Origin: Candidatus Dadabacteria bacterium UBA2774
GTDB taxonomy: Bacteria > Desulfobacterota_D > UBA1144 > Nemesobacterales > UBA2774
Assembly (NCBI GenBank): GCA_002352485.1
Contig: DEIM01000225.1
Location: 12,450-53,203, forward strand
Direction: 5' to 3'
Length of the DNA: 40,754 nucleotides
Below, piece by piece: positions 26,546-35,034 of this stretch. Under the pieces are notes generated by a model that saw nothing but the letters and a program-made list of their open reading frames with translations, was not told the origin of the DNA and searched no databases. The position numbers and the translations under genes were made by a program. The stretch's first letter is position 1, and every line of letters starts with the position of its first letter.

Positions 26546-26758
26546 ATGTCTTTACTTACAACTATATTGATCGTATCGAATTTTTATCTTGCGCAACCGG
26601 GATCTGAGTTTATACAGATTCAAAACGATTCGAAGCTATATTGCGACAGGGCGTATGAGATCTGCCTGACCGAGATTTGCACGAGTCCCGATCCTGTGGA
26701 AAAAAAGAAGTGTATGGACCGGTGCTACCGGGATTTAAAGGAATGTGAAAAGAGCTAG
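26546..26758 (+). CDS. Small cysteine-rich protein, probably exported
   Basis: 70 aa, not recognised. A hydrophobic N-terminus (SLLTTILIVSNFYLA) is a short signal-like segment. The rest has six cysteines in CDRAYEIC, EICTSPDP and CMDRCYRDLKEC arrangements: paired CxxxxxxC/CxxxC spacing compatible with a disulfide-linked helical hairpin. No clear Shine-Dalgarno precedes the ATG. A decayed copy of its 3' third lies at 28682-28752, after the next gene. Confidence 0.6.
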   Translation: MSLLTTILIVSNFYLAQPGSEFIQIQNDSKLYCDRAYEICLTEICTSPDPVEKKKCMDRCYRDLKECEKS

Positions 26759-26940
26759 GATAGATTCAGGGATTTTCGCTCAGCCAACTGTTTCCAAATA
26801 AGTATCCAAAACAAACCCTATTTATATAAGAGGATAGTATAATTTAACCCTGTGCCTATTTTATTACAGCAATATTTGCATGATTATCACAATCTCTGTT
26901 AGTATAAGATACTTAGTGCTTAATGGCGGAGGCGGTGAGC

Positions 26941-28632
26941 ATGAAAAAGTTAATAATTCTATCTGTGTCAGTAATTATAATCGCTCTTGGCACATACGGC
27001 GGGTGCGACAGCGGTTCGGGCAGTGCTATAATTGGACAGCCTCAGGTATCCAGAACCACGTTTGAGGGCGAGGAATCGAAAATAGCATCCATTACTATTC
27101 CCTTTTTCAGAAGTGTGCTTGAGGGACTAATAGTAAACGCGGGTATTGACTTCAACGGTGACGGTATAATCGCAAGCTATGATGCCGGGGGAGGAGAGCA
27201 GGAAGAGTGGATAATACAAAATAGCCTCCTGCCGATTACTGATACCGAATACACCACTGAATTTGAATTAGTGGATCCGGACATCATGCCCGGAGACATG
27301 ATAGAGGTAATAATTACAGCCGGAGGATCGGATGTCCCGGACCCCTGGGACGGAACGGTGCCTGATGATGCTATGAGCTTTGTAGGTCCTGTAGTTATAG
27401 GAACCGAGGACGTCGAAAACCTGGTTGACCCTGTAGAGGGAGCTGTGGGCTTTGGCTTAATCGCATCAAAGGCAGAGGCTCAGGACAGGAAAAAGATAGG
27501 CACCCCGAAAGATGATATAGGCACAGGGCCCGACAAGGTGGGGGAAATATTTATAAGGAGAGGGCTTCCCGACTCAAATCAGCAGTTTAACCATTGCGTC
27601 GGCAACTCTATAGCGAACTCACTCTCGTGGCTCGGACGAAAATGCGGGTTTGGGGATAAGTTTGTTTTAACAAACCCGGAGAACCCATCTGAGACGCTTC
27701 AACTCGATCTCACAGACAACATCGCTGTCGAATCCCTGGCTGCTGAGCTGATTGAAATTTACAAAACTATACCGGGCGCTACAAAAACAAGATCGGATAA
27801 CCAGTTCGGGGGAGTCGACAACAATTTTATACTTCAGGGTAAAGAGAAGATAACAACCATGTTCGCTCTTCCTATAACGAACCAATTGCTTTCGAGAGCC
27901 AAAGGTGAATTTAAGTTTCAGGACATAAAGAATTTTATGATGCAGGGGTGTGACGTCGAGTTAATATTGGTTATGTTAGACGAAGATACGGACAGCCCTT
28001 CGGGTCTCGGTCACGCAGTAACGCTCGCGGGCTACGTAGATAAAGGGGCCAGCAATAAGAGTTTAATAGTCCATGATCCGGGAACAAAAAATAAATTCAA
28101 TGAATTGCACAAATTAACCGAGTCCGAGGCAGGCGGGCTTACGTTCCCCTATACATTTCTGAAGAAAAGAAGAAAAGCACTTGTAGACCTAATTCTTGTG
28201 GAGTGCTGTACAATCGACTCACCACCCGGTATGCCCCCTCCCCCTACACCGGAACCCACACCTGAGCCTACACCGGCGGCGACCCCTATGCCTACACCCG
28301 AGCCGACCCCAGGGCCATCTCCTGAACCTGTAAAACAGGAAGGATTTTATCAGTCTGTGTCCGGTTCCTGCGGGATTGAGGGCTTTACGCTTGACGTCTC
28401 AAGCGAGAACAATTTACTTCTGATGAACTTTGGTGAAAACGGGGGGAATGTTACATTTGCCAAGACTGAAAACCCCGATGTATTTCAATCAATCAGGGAC
28501 GGAGGGCTTATTATATTGGGAGCGCCCGGACACCAATGTACGATAACATGCGGACAGAACAATACTATTTCGCTTGTTTGTATCGGATCCGGAGGTTCAT
28601 GCACCCACACATTTCAGCTGATGCCTCAGTAG
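26941..28632 (+). CDS. Lipoprotein with papain-like (C39-like) peptidase domain and Pro-rich linker
   Basis: 563 aa. Signal peptide 1-21 with Cys22 (YGGC, a loose lipobox). Residues 200-425 hold NHCVGNSIANSLSWL (Cys219), GLGHAVTLAGY (His358) and VHDPG (Asp379), the Cys/His/Asp order of C39-type papain-fold peptidases. A beta-rich domain (about 38-155) precedes it. A PTPEPTPEPT linker (434-463) leads to a C-terminal module (467-563) with five cysteines. GGAGG about 10 nt before ATG 26941 chooses this start over 26923. Peptidase activity is inferred from motif order only; a bacteriocin-type or surface protease, or an inactive binding fold, are alternatives. Confidence 0.7.
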   Translation: MKKLIILSVSVIIIALGTYGGCDSGSGSAIIGQPQVSRTTFEGEESKIASITIPFFRSVLEGLIVNAGIDFNGDGIIASYDAGGGEQEEWIIQNSLLPITDTEYTTEFELVDPDIMPGDMIEVIITAGGSDVPDPWDGTVPDDAMSFVGPVVIGTEDVENLVDPVEGAVGFGLIASKAEAQDRKKIGTPKDDIGTGPDKVGEIFIRRGLPDSNQQFNHCVGNSIANSLSWLGRKCGFGDKFVLTNPENPSETLQLDLTDNIAVESLAAELIEIYKTIPGATKTRSDNQFGGVDNNFILQGKEKITTMFALPITNQLLSRAKGEFKFQDIKNFMMQGCDVELILVMLDEDTDSPSGLGHAVTLAGYVDKGASNKSLIVHDPGTKNKFNELHKLTESEAGGLTFPYTFLKKRRKALVDLILVECCTIDSPPGMPPPPTPEPTPEPTPAATPMPTPEPTPGPSPEPVKQEGFYQSVSGSCGIEGFTLDVSSENNLLLMNFGENGGNVTFAKTENPDVFQSIRDGGLIILGAPGHQCTITCGQNNTISLVCIGSGGSCTHTFQLMPQ

Positions 28633-28681
28633 TATATCCTTAGATAGGTTAATTATTATAAACGCGTTTTGGGGAAGACCG

Positions 28682-28752
28682 GACCCTGTAGAAAAAAAAA
28701 GAAATGCATGGACCGCTGCTATAGGGATTTAAAGGAATATGAGAAGAGGTAG
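28682..28752 (+). pseudogene. Frameshifted 3' fragment of the small Cys-rich gene
   Basis: 71 nt closely match the last 69 nt of the gene at 26546-26758 (region encoding DPVEKKKCMDRCYRDLKE). Two extra bases in a 9-A run break the frame, the 5' two thirds are absent, and one Cys codon is Tyr. It therefore cannot be expressed as a protein. Together the copies bracket the papain-like lipoprotein gene. Confidence 0.75.
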
Positions 28753-28763
28753 TCCTTTAATAA

Positions 28764-28841
28764 TGGTCGGGGTGGCCGGACTTGAACCGGCGGCCTCTGC
28801 GTCCCGAACGCAACGCTCTAGCCAATCTGAGCTACACCCCG
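28764..28841 (-). tRNA. tRNA-Pro (anticodon CGG)
   Basis: 78 nt on the minus strand including an encoded CCA (28764-28766). Acceptor CGGGGTG/CACCCCG pairs fully, discriminator A. D arm GCTC/GAGC, anticodon arm TTGCG/CGCAG with loop TTCGGGA, anticodon CGG followed by G37, T arm GCCGG/CCGGC. C1-G72 and G37 fit proline. Reads CCG codons. Confidence 0.95.
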
Positions 28842-28879
28842 TATTAAAGATTTTACCCAGTAAACAAGACATTACCAGA

Positions 28880-28891
28880 CCAATCTGAGCT
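28880..28891. repeat. 12-bp exact copy of part of the tRNA-Pro gene
   Basis: ccaatctgagct occurs at 28822-28833 inside the tRNA gene and again at 28880-28891, 58 bp further, in the same orientation. It may be the rest of a deleted tandem tRNA copy. No integrase or recombination core is seen. Confidence 0.4.
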
Positions 28892-28945
28892 TACTCGCTG
28901 GACAATGGCAGGGCTGTCGAAGGCTAGACAGTTTTGCCTTCACTA

Positions 28946-29674
28946 CTACATCCTGTTGCACCTTAAGACAACCGCTCCACCGCTCGAATATTTCTTGGCA
29001 GGTGTGAATATCGGGTCTAATCCCGACATGTAATCCCCGTCTTTTCTAAGTGTAAAGTTCTTGCCTGCCATATAGTAACCATCAGGAAACTCTATATATA
29101 TATCAGCCTTATATTTACCTTTGACGTCTCCGCTTATTTTACCCCCGCCTTTATTTTTTATCCAAATATGGTCAGTGGCATTACCGGAGATGTGTCCTTC
29201 AAGATTGCTCCCATTTTGCCTGATGTTGAGTATTGCTTTTCCACATTCCCACATGCCGGAGAAGCTCTTAACCTTTGGATCACGGATAGAGGGATCCATA
29301 TTTAAAGCCTCATATGTTACACCCCAATATATAGAGTCCGGTTCCTGGTTAACACCGGGATTATTTCTCTGAAAAGATTTTTTCGTCTTATAATATTTAC
29401 CTGTTCTAGGATTTTTGTATCCTCTGGCTTCTGCATGGAAAGTTATTATTCCTACGGGCACACCAAATTCATGATATCCCCCGGGGGATATTTCAATCTC
29501 CTTAGTTATCATTTTCTTATCCGTGTAATCCGCATAATACTCTGTCCAGACAGTTAAAGTAATTCCTGTGTTATTTTTGATTGTTGCAGCAGTTAGCGGT
29601 CTATAAGCAAATGAATTACCCACTGTACAGAAAAGAAGAAAAAATGCTGCTAATGCTGTAATTGTTATCTTCAT
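28946..29674 (-). CDS. Secreted beta-rich protein of unknown function
   Basis: 242 aa, not recognised. Signal peptide 1-23, cleavage after NSFA. An N-terminal domain (about 24-125) resembles a beta-sandwich, with TIKNNTGITLTVWTEYY. The C-terminal part (about 135-242) shows the WECGKAILNIRQNGSNLEG pattern and regular strands, like small lipocalin-type or beta-barrel ligand-binding domains. Cys residues in WECG and near the C-terminus (RCNRM) could form a disulfide. GGAGG lies 9 nt before the ATG. Neighbours give no functional hint. Confidence 0.7.
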   Translation of the reverse strand: MKITITALAAFFLLFCTVGNSFAYRPLTAATIKNNTGITLTVWTEYYADYTDKKMITKEIEISPGGYHEFGVPVGIITFHAEARGYKNPRTGKYYKTKKSFQRNNPGVNQEPDSIYWGVTYEALNMDPSIRDPKVKSFSGMWECGKAILNIRQNGSNLEGHISGNATDHIWIKNKGGGKISGDVKGKYKADIYIEFPDGYYMAGKNFTLRKDGDYMSGLDPIFTPAKKYSSGGAVVLRCNRM

Positions 29675-29795
29675 ATCAGGATTCCTCCATCTTTTTATTC
29701 AACGGTAAGTGAGCCAATTATTTGTGTTAGCTCCTGATTCATTTTACGAAGAAGGTTTATTTATCACCCGTTTTTTTAGGATCGTCTCAGCTATA

Positions 29796-30779
29796 TTAAT
29801 ATTCCACTAGCTCGACGCGCCTGTTTTTGGAACGACCCTCTTCCGTACTGTTGGAGACTACGGGGGCCAGAAAACCGAGACCTTTGGGGGTAACTCTTGC
29901 GGAGTCTATGCCGTGCTCGTTTACCAGAACCCCTACAACGGCCTGAGCACGTTTCTCTGATAAATTCGTATTATAGTCAATGCTGCCTTTGTTATCTGTG
30001 TGACCCACGATAAAGAGTTTAAGGTCCGGGTTGTCATTCAAAAGTGTCGCGATCTCCTTTATTGTCGCTGCCGACTCGGGTTTTATATCCGCCTTATCAA
30101 AGTCAAAGAGAATACCGTAGATCGAGATACTTCCGGTCTCGAAAATCTCCTCTGCCATAGCGTCGGCATCGACACTAACGAGCCCCTCGTCCATAGGCGC
30201 AATCTCGATTACATCTACTTGAGTGTAAATATGGTTCCTGTCGGGACCGCCGCCTGTGGTGTTCTTAACGGTATAAAGAGAAACGTATACATCGCCTTCA
30301 TCCCTTATGAGCTTAGCTGCCAGGAAGCGCTGCTCGTAATAGTTATCGCCAAAACCGTTTTTGTACTCGACCACTTTGTGGTTAAAGGGTCTCCCGCCGC
30401 ATTCTTTATTGCTGCAGGTGTAGAGGATTTCAAAACCCTCTGCTTTAAGCGCGTCTTCATAGTTCCTGAATACTTCTAGCGTAGAGCGGTCTTCAGGAAG
30501 GTAGTAGGCGATCATAGTGACCTTTCCTTCGAGCTTCTCACTCGACTCAGCTTTTGAATTGCCGGGCTCACTCGGGGCATGCACTACTTTTCCGGTAAGA
30601 ATATTGTACTCGTCAAACTCCCTGAAGTCATAGTCGATAATCTCTGTGCCTGGGTATCTGGACACCATGGGATGATCGGAGCTACCCTCGACATCCGCTG
30701 AATAGGCGGATTTAAGTGGCAAAACTACTAGCAGAGCCAGCAAAATTAGATTGAGTCTTAAAATATTAGACTTATCCAT
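29796..30779 (-). CDS. DUF4892-OmpA family outer membrane protein
   Basis: 327 aa. Signal peptide 1-28 (SAYSA). Residues about 35-195 match the DUF4892 type (YPGTEIIDYDFREFDEY, then KVTMIAYYLPEDRSTLEV) with Cys122/Cys127. Residues 218-327 are an OmpA-like peptidoglycan-binding domain with FDFDKADIKPES, GHTDNKG at 259-265 and SKNRRVELVEY at the end. It likely ties the outer membrane or periplasm to the cell wall. GGAGGG lies 7 nt before the ATG at 30779, so the longer TTG start is unlikely. Divergent from the AKR gene. Confidence 0.88.
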   Translation of the reverse strand: MDKSNILRLNLILLALLVVLPLKSAYSADVEGSSDHPMVSRYPGTEIIDYDFREFDEYNILTGKVVHAPSEPGNSKAESSEKLEGKVTMIAYYLPEDRSTLEVFRNYEDALKAEGFEILYTCSNKECGGRPFNHKVVEYKNGFGDNYYEQRFLAAKLIRDEGDVYVSLYTVKNTTGGGPDRNHIYTQVDVIEIAPMDEGLVSVDADAMAEEIFETGSISIYGILFDFDKADIKPESAATIKEIATLLNDNPDLKLFIVGHTDNKGSIDYNTNLSEKRAQAVVGVLVNEHGIDSARVTPKGLGFLAPVVSNSTEEGRSKNRRVELVEY

Positions 30780-30915
30780 CGTGTTTCCCTCCAATTGGAA
30801 AATGAATGGTTAATAATAAACGATATTACCCGGGGGAAGCAACTACTATTAATACCGGAGAGAGAAAGTGTTAAGATTGATATATAGCAGCCTGTATAGG
30901 TTGGAGTAAAACAAA

Positions 30916-31716
30916 ATGGAGTTAAAGGAACTCGGTAACACCGGAGTAATGATATCTGAGATTGGGCTTGGCACCTGGAGGTACAAGGGAGGGGTTGAAC
31001 CTCTGAAAAAGGGTATTGAGCTTGGCGCCACACTGATCGACACGGCTGAGGGCTACTATACGGAAGATGTTGTAGGAGAGGCGATCAAAGGTATACGAGA
31101 AAAAGTGTTTATAGCGACGAAAGTCTCGGGAAGACACCTGGCTCATGACGAAGTACTGCGCTCGTGCGAGCAGAGTTTATATGAGCTCGGCACCGATTAT
31201 ATAGACTTATACCAGGTCCACTGGCCTAACCCATCATATCCGATAAAGGGAACGATGGAGGCGATGGGAAAGCTCGCCGACAGGGGACTCGTTAGGTTCA
31301 TCGGGGTAAGCAACTTCGATATAGATGAGACAGAGGAGGCACAGGCTTATCTGGGTAACCACAAAATTGTATCGAACCAAATTAGATACAACCTGAACGA
31401 TAGATCGATAGAAGAAGACCTGCTGCCGTACTGTGAGGATCAGGGTATGACAGTGCTTGCCTATACGCCGCTTGACGACGGGAACCTCACGACAATGCCC
31501 ACAATGGGGAGCAAAGGGAAGATGGCTGTACTAAGGGATATTGCCGAAGAGACTAATAAGACACTCGGGCAGATCGCCCTTAACTGGTGCACAGTCAGAA
31601 GCAATGTAATAGCTATACCTAAATCAAACAGCGTCAAACGCACCGTAGAGAACTGCGGGGCTTCGGGGTGGAGGCTTACAAATGAGCAGGTCCAAAGGCT
31701 CGACGAAGCATTCTAG
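30916..31716 (+). CDS. Aldo/keto reductase
   Basis: 266 aa, slightly short for the family (about 280-320). The catalytic tetrad Asp42, Tyr47, Lys69 and His102 is present. NQIRYNLNDR and IPKSNSVKR supply the NADPH contacts. TIM-barrel oxidoreductase reducing aldehydes or ketones; substrate unknown. GGAG about 10 nt upstream of the ATG. Followed after 108 nt by the DUF547 gene on the same strand. Confidence 0.9.
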   Translation: MELKELGNTGVMISEIGLGTWRYKGGVEPLKKGIELGATLIDTAEGYYTEDVVGEAIKGIREKVFIATKVSGRHLAHDEVLRSCEQSLYELGTDYIDLYQVHWPNPSYPIKGTMEAMGKLADRGLVRFIGVSNFDIDETEEAQAYLGNHKIVSNQIRYNLNDRSIEEDLLPYCEDQGMTVLAYTPLDDGNLTTMPTMGSKGKMAVLRDIAEETNKTLGQIALNWCTVRSNVIAIPKSNSVKRTVENCGASGWRLTNEQVQRLDEAF

Positions 31717-31824
31717 AGCCGTTTTATTGTCAGAATGAATCTTTTGAAGGATCCGGCCAATCAAAATTTACGTATGTATAAACAAAGCAGAAAAATTACT
31801 TACGGGTTATCAGAAGGTTCGAAA

Positions 31825-32739
31825 ATGATAAAAAAAATACACGCACCGTTTAAGCTTGCAGTCCTAACCACAATATCAATACTACTGTTTGTGCTTCTAA
31901 TTAAAGGCCCTTCGAATTCATTTACCATAATATCCTATGGAGTCGAAAAAGCTGATAACACAGACTTTGACCAATCCTATGAAATTTACAATTCACTTCT
32001 CCAAAAATATGTTAGTAAAGGTAGAGTAAATTACCAAGGGTTTATTGAATCGAGGGGAGAATTAGAAGTCTTGCTAAAATCTATGGGCTCGGTTGACCCT
32101 GTGGAGTTCGATTCATGGTCTGAGCATGAGAAGCTCGCATTCTGGATAAACGCCTACAACATCTTTACGATTAAGGCAATTATCGACCATTATCCAATTA
32201 AGAGAAGCTTCAGTTTAGTCGGTATATTCTACGCACCTTCAAACAGCATACTGCAGATAAAAGGGGTATGGAAAAAGCTCCAGTTCCGGGCAGTAGGCAG
32301 AACGGTTACGCTGGATGAGATTGAGCACGAAATACTGAGAAAGGAGTTTAACGAGCCGAGGATACATACAGCAATTGTTTGCGCGTCGGTATCGTGCCCT
32401 GATCTTAGCAGCGAAGCCTATACGGGTGAAAAGATAGAGGAGCAGTTGGCGGTAGCGTCCGTCAGGTTCGTGAACAATCCTGACAAGGGAGTCTCCATTG
32501 ACGAGAAAGACGGCAGAGTTAAGATCTCAAAGATATTTAAATGGTTCGGGGATGATTTTATTAAAAATTACGGAGACGGAGCCAAATTTAAGAATAAGAG
32601 CCTAAAGAATAATTCCGTGCTCAATTTTATTCTGGACTACCTTGTTTCAGAGAGTAAGAAAGAGTACATCAAGAAAAACGATATCAAGCTCGGTTACCTG
32701 AAATACGACTGGCACTTAAATGAGATGCCGGAGACCTAA
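31825..32739 (+). CDS. DUF547 protein with N-terminal membrane anchor
   Basis: 304 aa. One N-terminal hydrophobic segment (about 9-26), then the DUF547 domain: YNSLLQKYVSKGRVNYQGF, LAFWINAYNIFTIKAIIDHYP and HTAIVCASVSCPDLSSEAY with two cysteines. Function unknown; these domains have a transglutaminase/papain-like fold by some predictions, but no activity is shown. The ATG at 31825 has AGAAGG 7 nt upstream; earlier in-frame ATGs (31735, 31774) lack a ribosome site, so the shorter form is chosen. Confidence 0.85.
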   Translation: MIKKIHAPFKLAVLTTISILLFVLLIKGPSNSFTIISYGVEKADNTDFDQSYEIYNSLLQKYVSKGRVNYQGFIESRGELEVLLKSMGSVDPVEFDSWSEHEKLAFWINAYNIFTIKAIIDHYPIKRSFSLVGIFYAPSNSILQIKGVWKKLQFRAVGRTVTLDEIEHEILRKEFNEPRIHTAIVCASVSCPDLSSEAYTGEKIEEQLAVASVRFVNNPDKGVSIDEKDGRVKISKIFKWFGDDFIKNYGDGAKFKNKSLKNNSVLNFILDYLVSESKKEYIKKNDIKLGYLKYDWHLNEMPET

Positions 32740-32865
32740 TCATTACATACAAACCTATATACCACCCCCATCCTTCATCCCCTTATTTCATTAGCAACAT
32801 AAATCCTTAAGATAAGTCAATGGATTTTAATTTTCCCTATTGCAATATTCTTCTCTCTGTAGTAT

Positions 32866-32874
32866 TGATATAAT
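32866..32874 (+). promoter_or_regulatory. Extended -10 promoter
   Basis: TGATATAAT (TGnTATAAT, perfect extended -10) with no good -35. Transcription would start near 32881, about 60 nt before the GTG at 32942. Confidence 0.5.
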
Positions 32875-32941
32875 CAATACCAATATTCACCAAAACCAGA
32901 GAAGGCGGATACGAGAAATAAAGTCTAAAGGGGGACTCACT

Positions 32942-33847
32942 GTGAGAGCCATACTCTCTAAAAATCGAGCCAATATTTCTCTTGGCATCTTATGTGTTTT
33001 CTTAATTTCATTATTCATACTTTCATCGTGCACCCAATACAAAGCGACTGTCCCCGCGCAGCCAACAGAACAAGAGGACACGTGCGTTTTATTACAGAAT
33101 GCTCAAAACCCTATTTGGGTTAAAGATGCTACACCAAAGAAAAAAGTGGCCGTGCTAACAGGACTCATTAAGGACCGTGACACCCTTAAGGACGGGAAGT
33201 GTGCTGGCACAGAGATCGGCATCAACCCTCACAGAAAAATCATAACCCTCGTAATGAATGCGGAAGGCGAAAAAAGGGGAGAAATATTTATTCCGCCAAC
33301 AACGGCAAACAGTGGTTTCATGCAGATGGTTGACCTGGCAACCTGTAAGGCAGGAGATATCAAAGAAATTGTATATGCCGAGGGTAACGGGGATAGCTGT
33401 ATTTATTCCTTCCCCCAGGTCGAAGATGTCGCAATGACGTATTCTGGTCAAGTATCTGCCACTGGCACAGTATTCCAAAGCAAGCCTTTCTGTGCAAGCA
33501 CACTGAACATAACTGGAGATGCCACCATCACGATCTTTGGTAGTGTAGCTCAAGTTGTACAAAACCTTACTAGAGTATTTGGAACACCTGGAGACGGTTG
33601 CTACTCAGGATTTACTGATAATTTCCAAAGTATCTACAGTCTCAATGTTGAAAAAGTAAATGGGTCTGTAAGTACAGAAGGAGGTTTAAAGGGTCCTGAT
33701 GATACGTATAGTTGGTCGTTGACTGGGGATGAACAAAGCCTATCGGGGTCATTTATCAATGACCACCATTATTGTTGCAGAAATGGTAACCATACTGGAA
33801 CGGCTGCAGGAGATGTTACATTGCCCAGACAAAACCAGGGTAAGTAA
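32942..33847 (+). CDS. Lipoprotein of unknown function
   Basis: 301 aa, not recognised. Start GTG at 32942, with AAGGGGGA 7 nt upstream; the earlier ATG at 32840 lies before the promoter. Signal with an ideal lipobox FILSSC (Cys30), then a mostly beta-strand protein with several cysteines, among them a Cys-Cys pair near the C-terminus (HHYCCRNGNHTG). Base use is somewhat AT-rich compared with the metabolic genes. Confidence 0.75.
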   Translation: MRAILSKNRANISLGILCVFLISLFILSSCTQYKATVPAQPTEQEDTCVLLQNAQNPIWVKDATPKKKVAVLTGLIKDRDTLKDGKCAGTEIGINPHRKIITLVMNAEGEKRGEIFIPPTTANSGFMQMVDLATCKAGDIKEIVYAEGNGDSCIYSFPQVEDVAMTYSGQVSATGTVFQSKPFCASTLNITGDATITIFGSVAQVVQNLTRVFGTPGDGCYSGFTDNFQSIYSLNVEKVNGSVSTEGGLKGPDDTYSWSLTGDEQSLSGSFINDHHYCCRNGNHTGTAAGDVTLPRQNQGK

Positions 33848-33855
33848 GCCTGTCA

Positions 33856-33872
33856 AAAATCCGTCTCATCCG
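33856..33872 (+). repeat. 17-bp direct repeat, left copy
   Basis: aaaatccgtctcatccg; the partner at 34757-34773 differs at one base and has the same orientation. The pair brackets the IPTL-CTERM gene with its terminator. Confidence 0.5.
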
Positions 33873-33885
33873 CGTGAATTAACAA

Positions 33886-33925
33886 AAAACGCTCAGCCAA
33901 ATGATTAGGTTTAACTGAGCGTTTT
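33886..33925. terminator. Bidirectional terminator between convergent genes
   Basis: AAAACGCTCAG (33886-33896) and CTGAGCGTTTT (33915-33925): perfect 11-bp stem, 18-nt loop, A-run before and T-run after, so it can serve the lipoprotein gene (+) and the IPTL-CTERM gene (-). Confidence 0.8.
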
Positions 33926-33952
33926 CTAAAGGGAAAAATATGACGACTAAAG

Positions 33953-34678
33953 TTAAGCTGTTGTATACCTTTTCCGAATTGCTATAAATCCGACCAAGCC
34001 TAAGATTCCAGCCATTGCTATCAAACCCCATTCAGAAAGGGTGGGGATGGGTCTGGAAGGATTGCCCGTTGCAAGATGTAATTCCGGTAATACCCACCCT
34101 GCAATTGGGCCGGTACTCATTTCGACACGATTGAACGGTTTTCTTGTCTGAAAGAACCTTGTCTGGAGATTATCTGTATTACCTATTGTGATAAAAGCAA
34201 CTAATGAATCTCCTAAATAAAACTCAAATAGAAAGTTTGCATTCTGGTCTCCTATTTTTAAACCGAATTCGTTAGTGGGCTTGTCTAGGTAAAACGTGTA
34301 CGACCTTGAATTCCCAAAGACCTGGTCGGGATCTACTAAATAAAGTCCGCCCGAACCGTCGGGATTCGGAGATAAAGCTTTCCCTTGCGGATTGAAAGAA
34401 TCCCATATGTCGGTCCCCGCAACAGGTTCAATAGTAATCTTTGTTAATGTTGATTCGGGGAAAGCATTGTTAATGGCCTGAACTGATGTTGGGCCAGTTG
34501 GTAAACCATCAAATGTAATTACGGTATTCGGTACGGTTAGAGCTGGAATTTCTCTAGCACCGTTCGGAAAAGGTATAGCTTCAGCACTTACGGTTTCATC
34601 CTGGGCTTGTGATAGAAGCGGAGTAACAAGAATAAAGCATAAAGTGATTAAAACTGAAAATAGTGTTTTATTTTTCAT
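33953..34678 (-). CDS. Secreted protein with IPTL-CTERM sorting domain
   Basis: 241 aa. Signal peptide 1-25 (LLSQAQ). A mainly beta-strand exported domain (about 30-200) resembles the C-terminal beta-sandwich found in many PEP/IPTL-sorted proteins. The C-terminus has IPTLSEWG at 211-218, a membrane helix and a basic RKR end: the IPTL-CTERM signal, handled by rhombosortase-like proteases. No such protease is encoded here. GGAG lies 9 nt before the ATG. Surface display or release is inferred. Confidence 0.85.
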   Translation of the reverse strand: MKNKTLFSVLITLCFILVTPLLSQAQDETVSAEAIPFPNGAREIPALTVPNTVITFDGLPTGPTSVQAINNAFPESTLTKITIEPVAGTDIWDSFNPQGKALSPNPDGSGGLYLVDPDQVFGNSRSYTFYLDKPTNEFGLKIGDQNANFLFEFYLGDSLVAFITIGNTDNLQTRFFQTRKPFNRVEMSTGPIAGWVLPELHLATGNPSRPIPTLSEWGLIAMAGILGLVGFIAIRKRYTTA

Positions 34679-34756
34679 CTTCCAATCTCCTTCGTAACTC
34701 CCTGTTATTTTTAATCTATTCTACACAAATTTAAGAACAACCACAATCATTTCGAG

Positions 34757-34773
34757 AAAATCCGTCCCATCCG
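34757..34773 (+). repeat. 17-bp direct repeat, right copy
   Basis: aaaatccgtcccatccg; pairs with 33856-33872 with one mismatch. Confidence 0.5.
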
Positions 34774-34801
34774 TTCACAGATGATACTTATAGCGTACGT
34801 A

Positions 34802-34852
34802 GGGGTACCCCCTGTTCAGCACCCCCGGGGGGTGTAGGTATGCAGGTACCCC
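34802..34852. repeat. G/C-run palindrome cluster
   Basis: Contains the perfect palindrome ggggtacccc (34802-34811), cacccccggggggtg (34820-34834, 7-bp arms around one base) and GGTACCCC (34845-34852), which pairs with GGGGTACC at 34802-34809. A cruciform or branched hairpin is possible. Lies in a gene-free 356-nt stretch between 34679 and 35034. Confidence 0.55.
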
Positions 34853-35034
34853 CCGCCCATGCAAATATTCCAGACACCCCGGCATATTTTTTTCGTGAGA
34901 AAGTAGAAGAAATATTGGGATAAAACCGAAATACTGAAGGTAATTAGAATAGCTATAAAGTATTACTTGCTTAATAACGCAAACTTAAAGGCAGTTTGAC
35001 AAAAGGGAACACTACATCTGTATAACTAAATATA

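Noticed and set aside
28237..28330. Repeated CCTACACCGGAACC-type units
   Set aside because: They encode the PTPEP linker of the papain-like lipoprotein.
28682..28752. Programmed slippage at the nine-A run to make a protein
   Set aside because: No start codon or 5' coding part precedes it, so the fragment is a decayed copy.
29675..29795. Small RNA or gene between the 242-aa and OmpA genes
   Set aside because: No open frame, promoter or stable hairpin could be supported.
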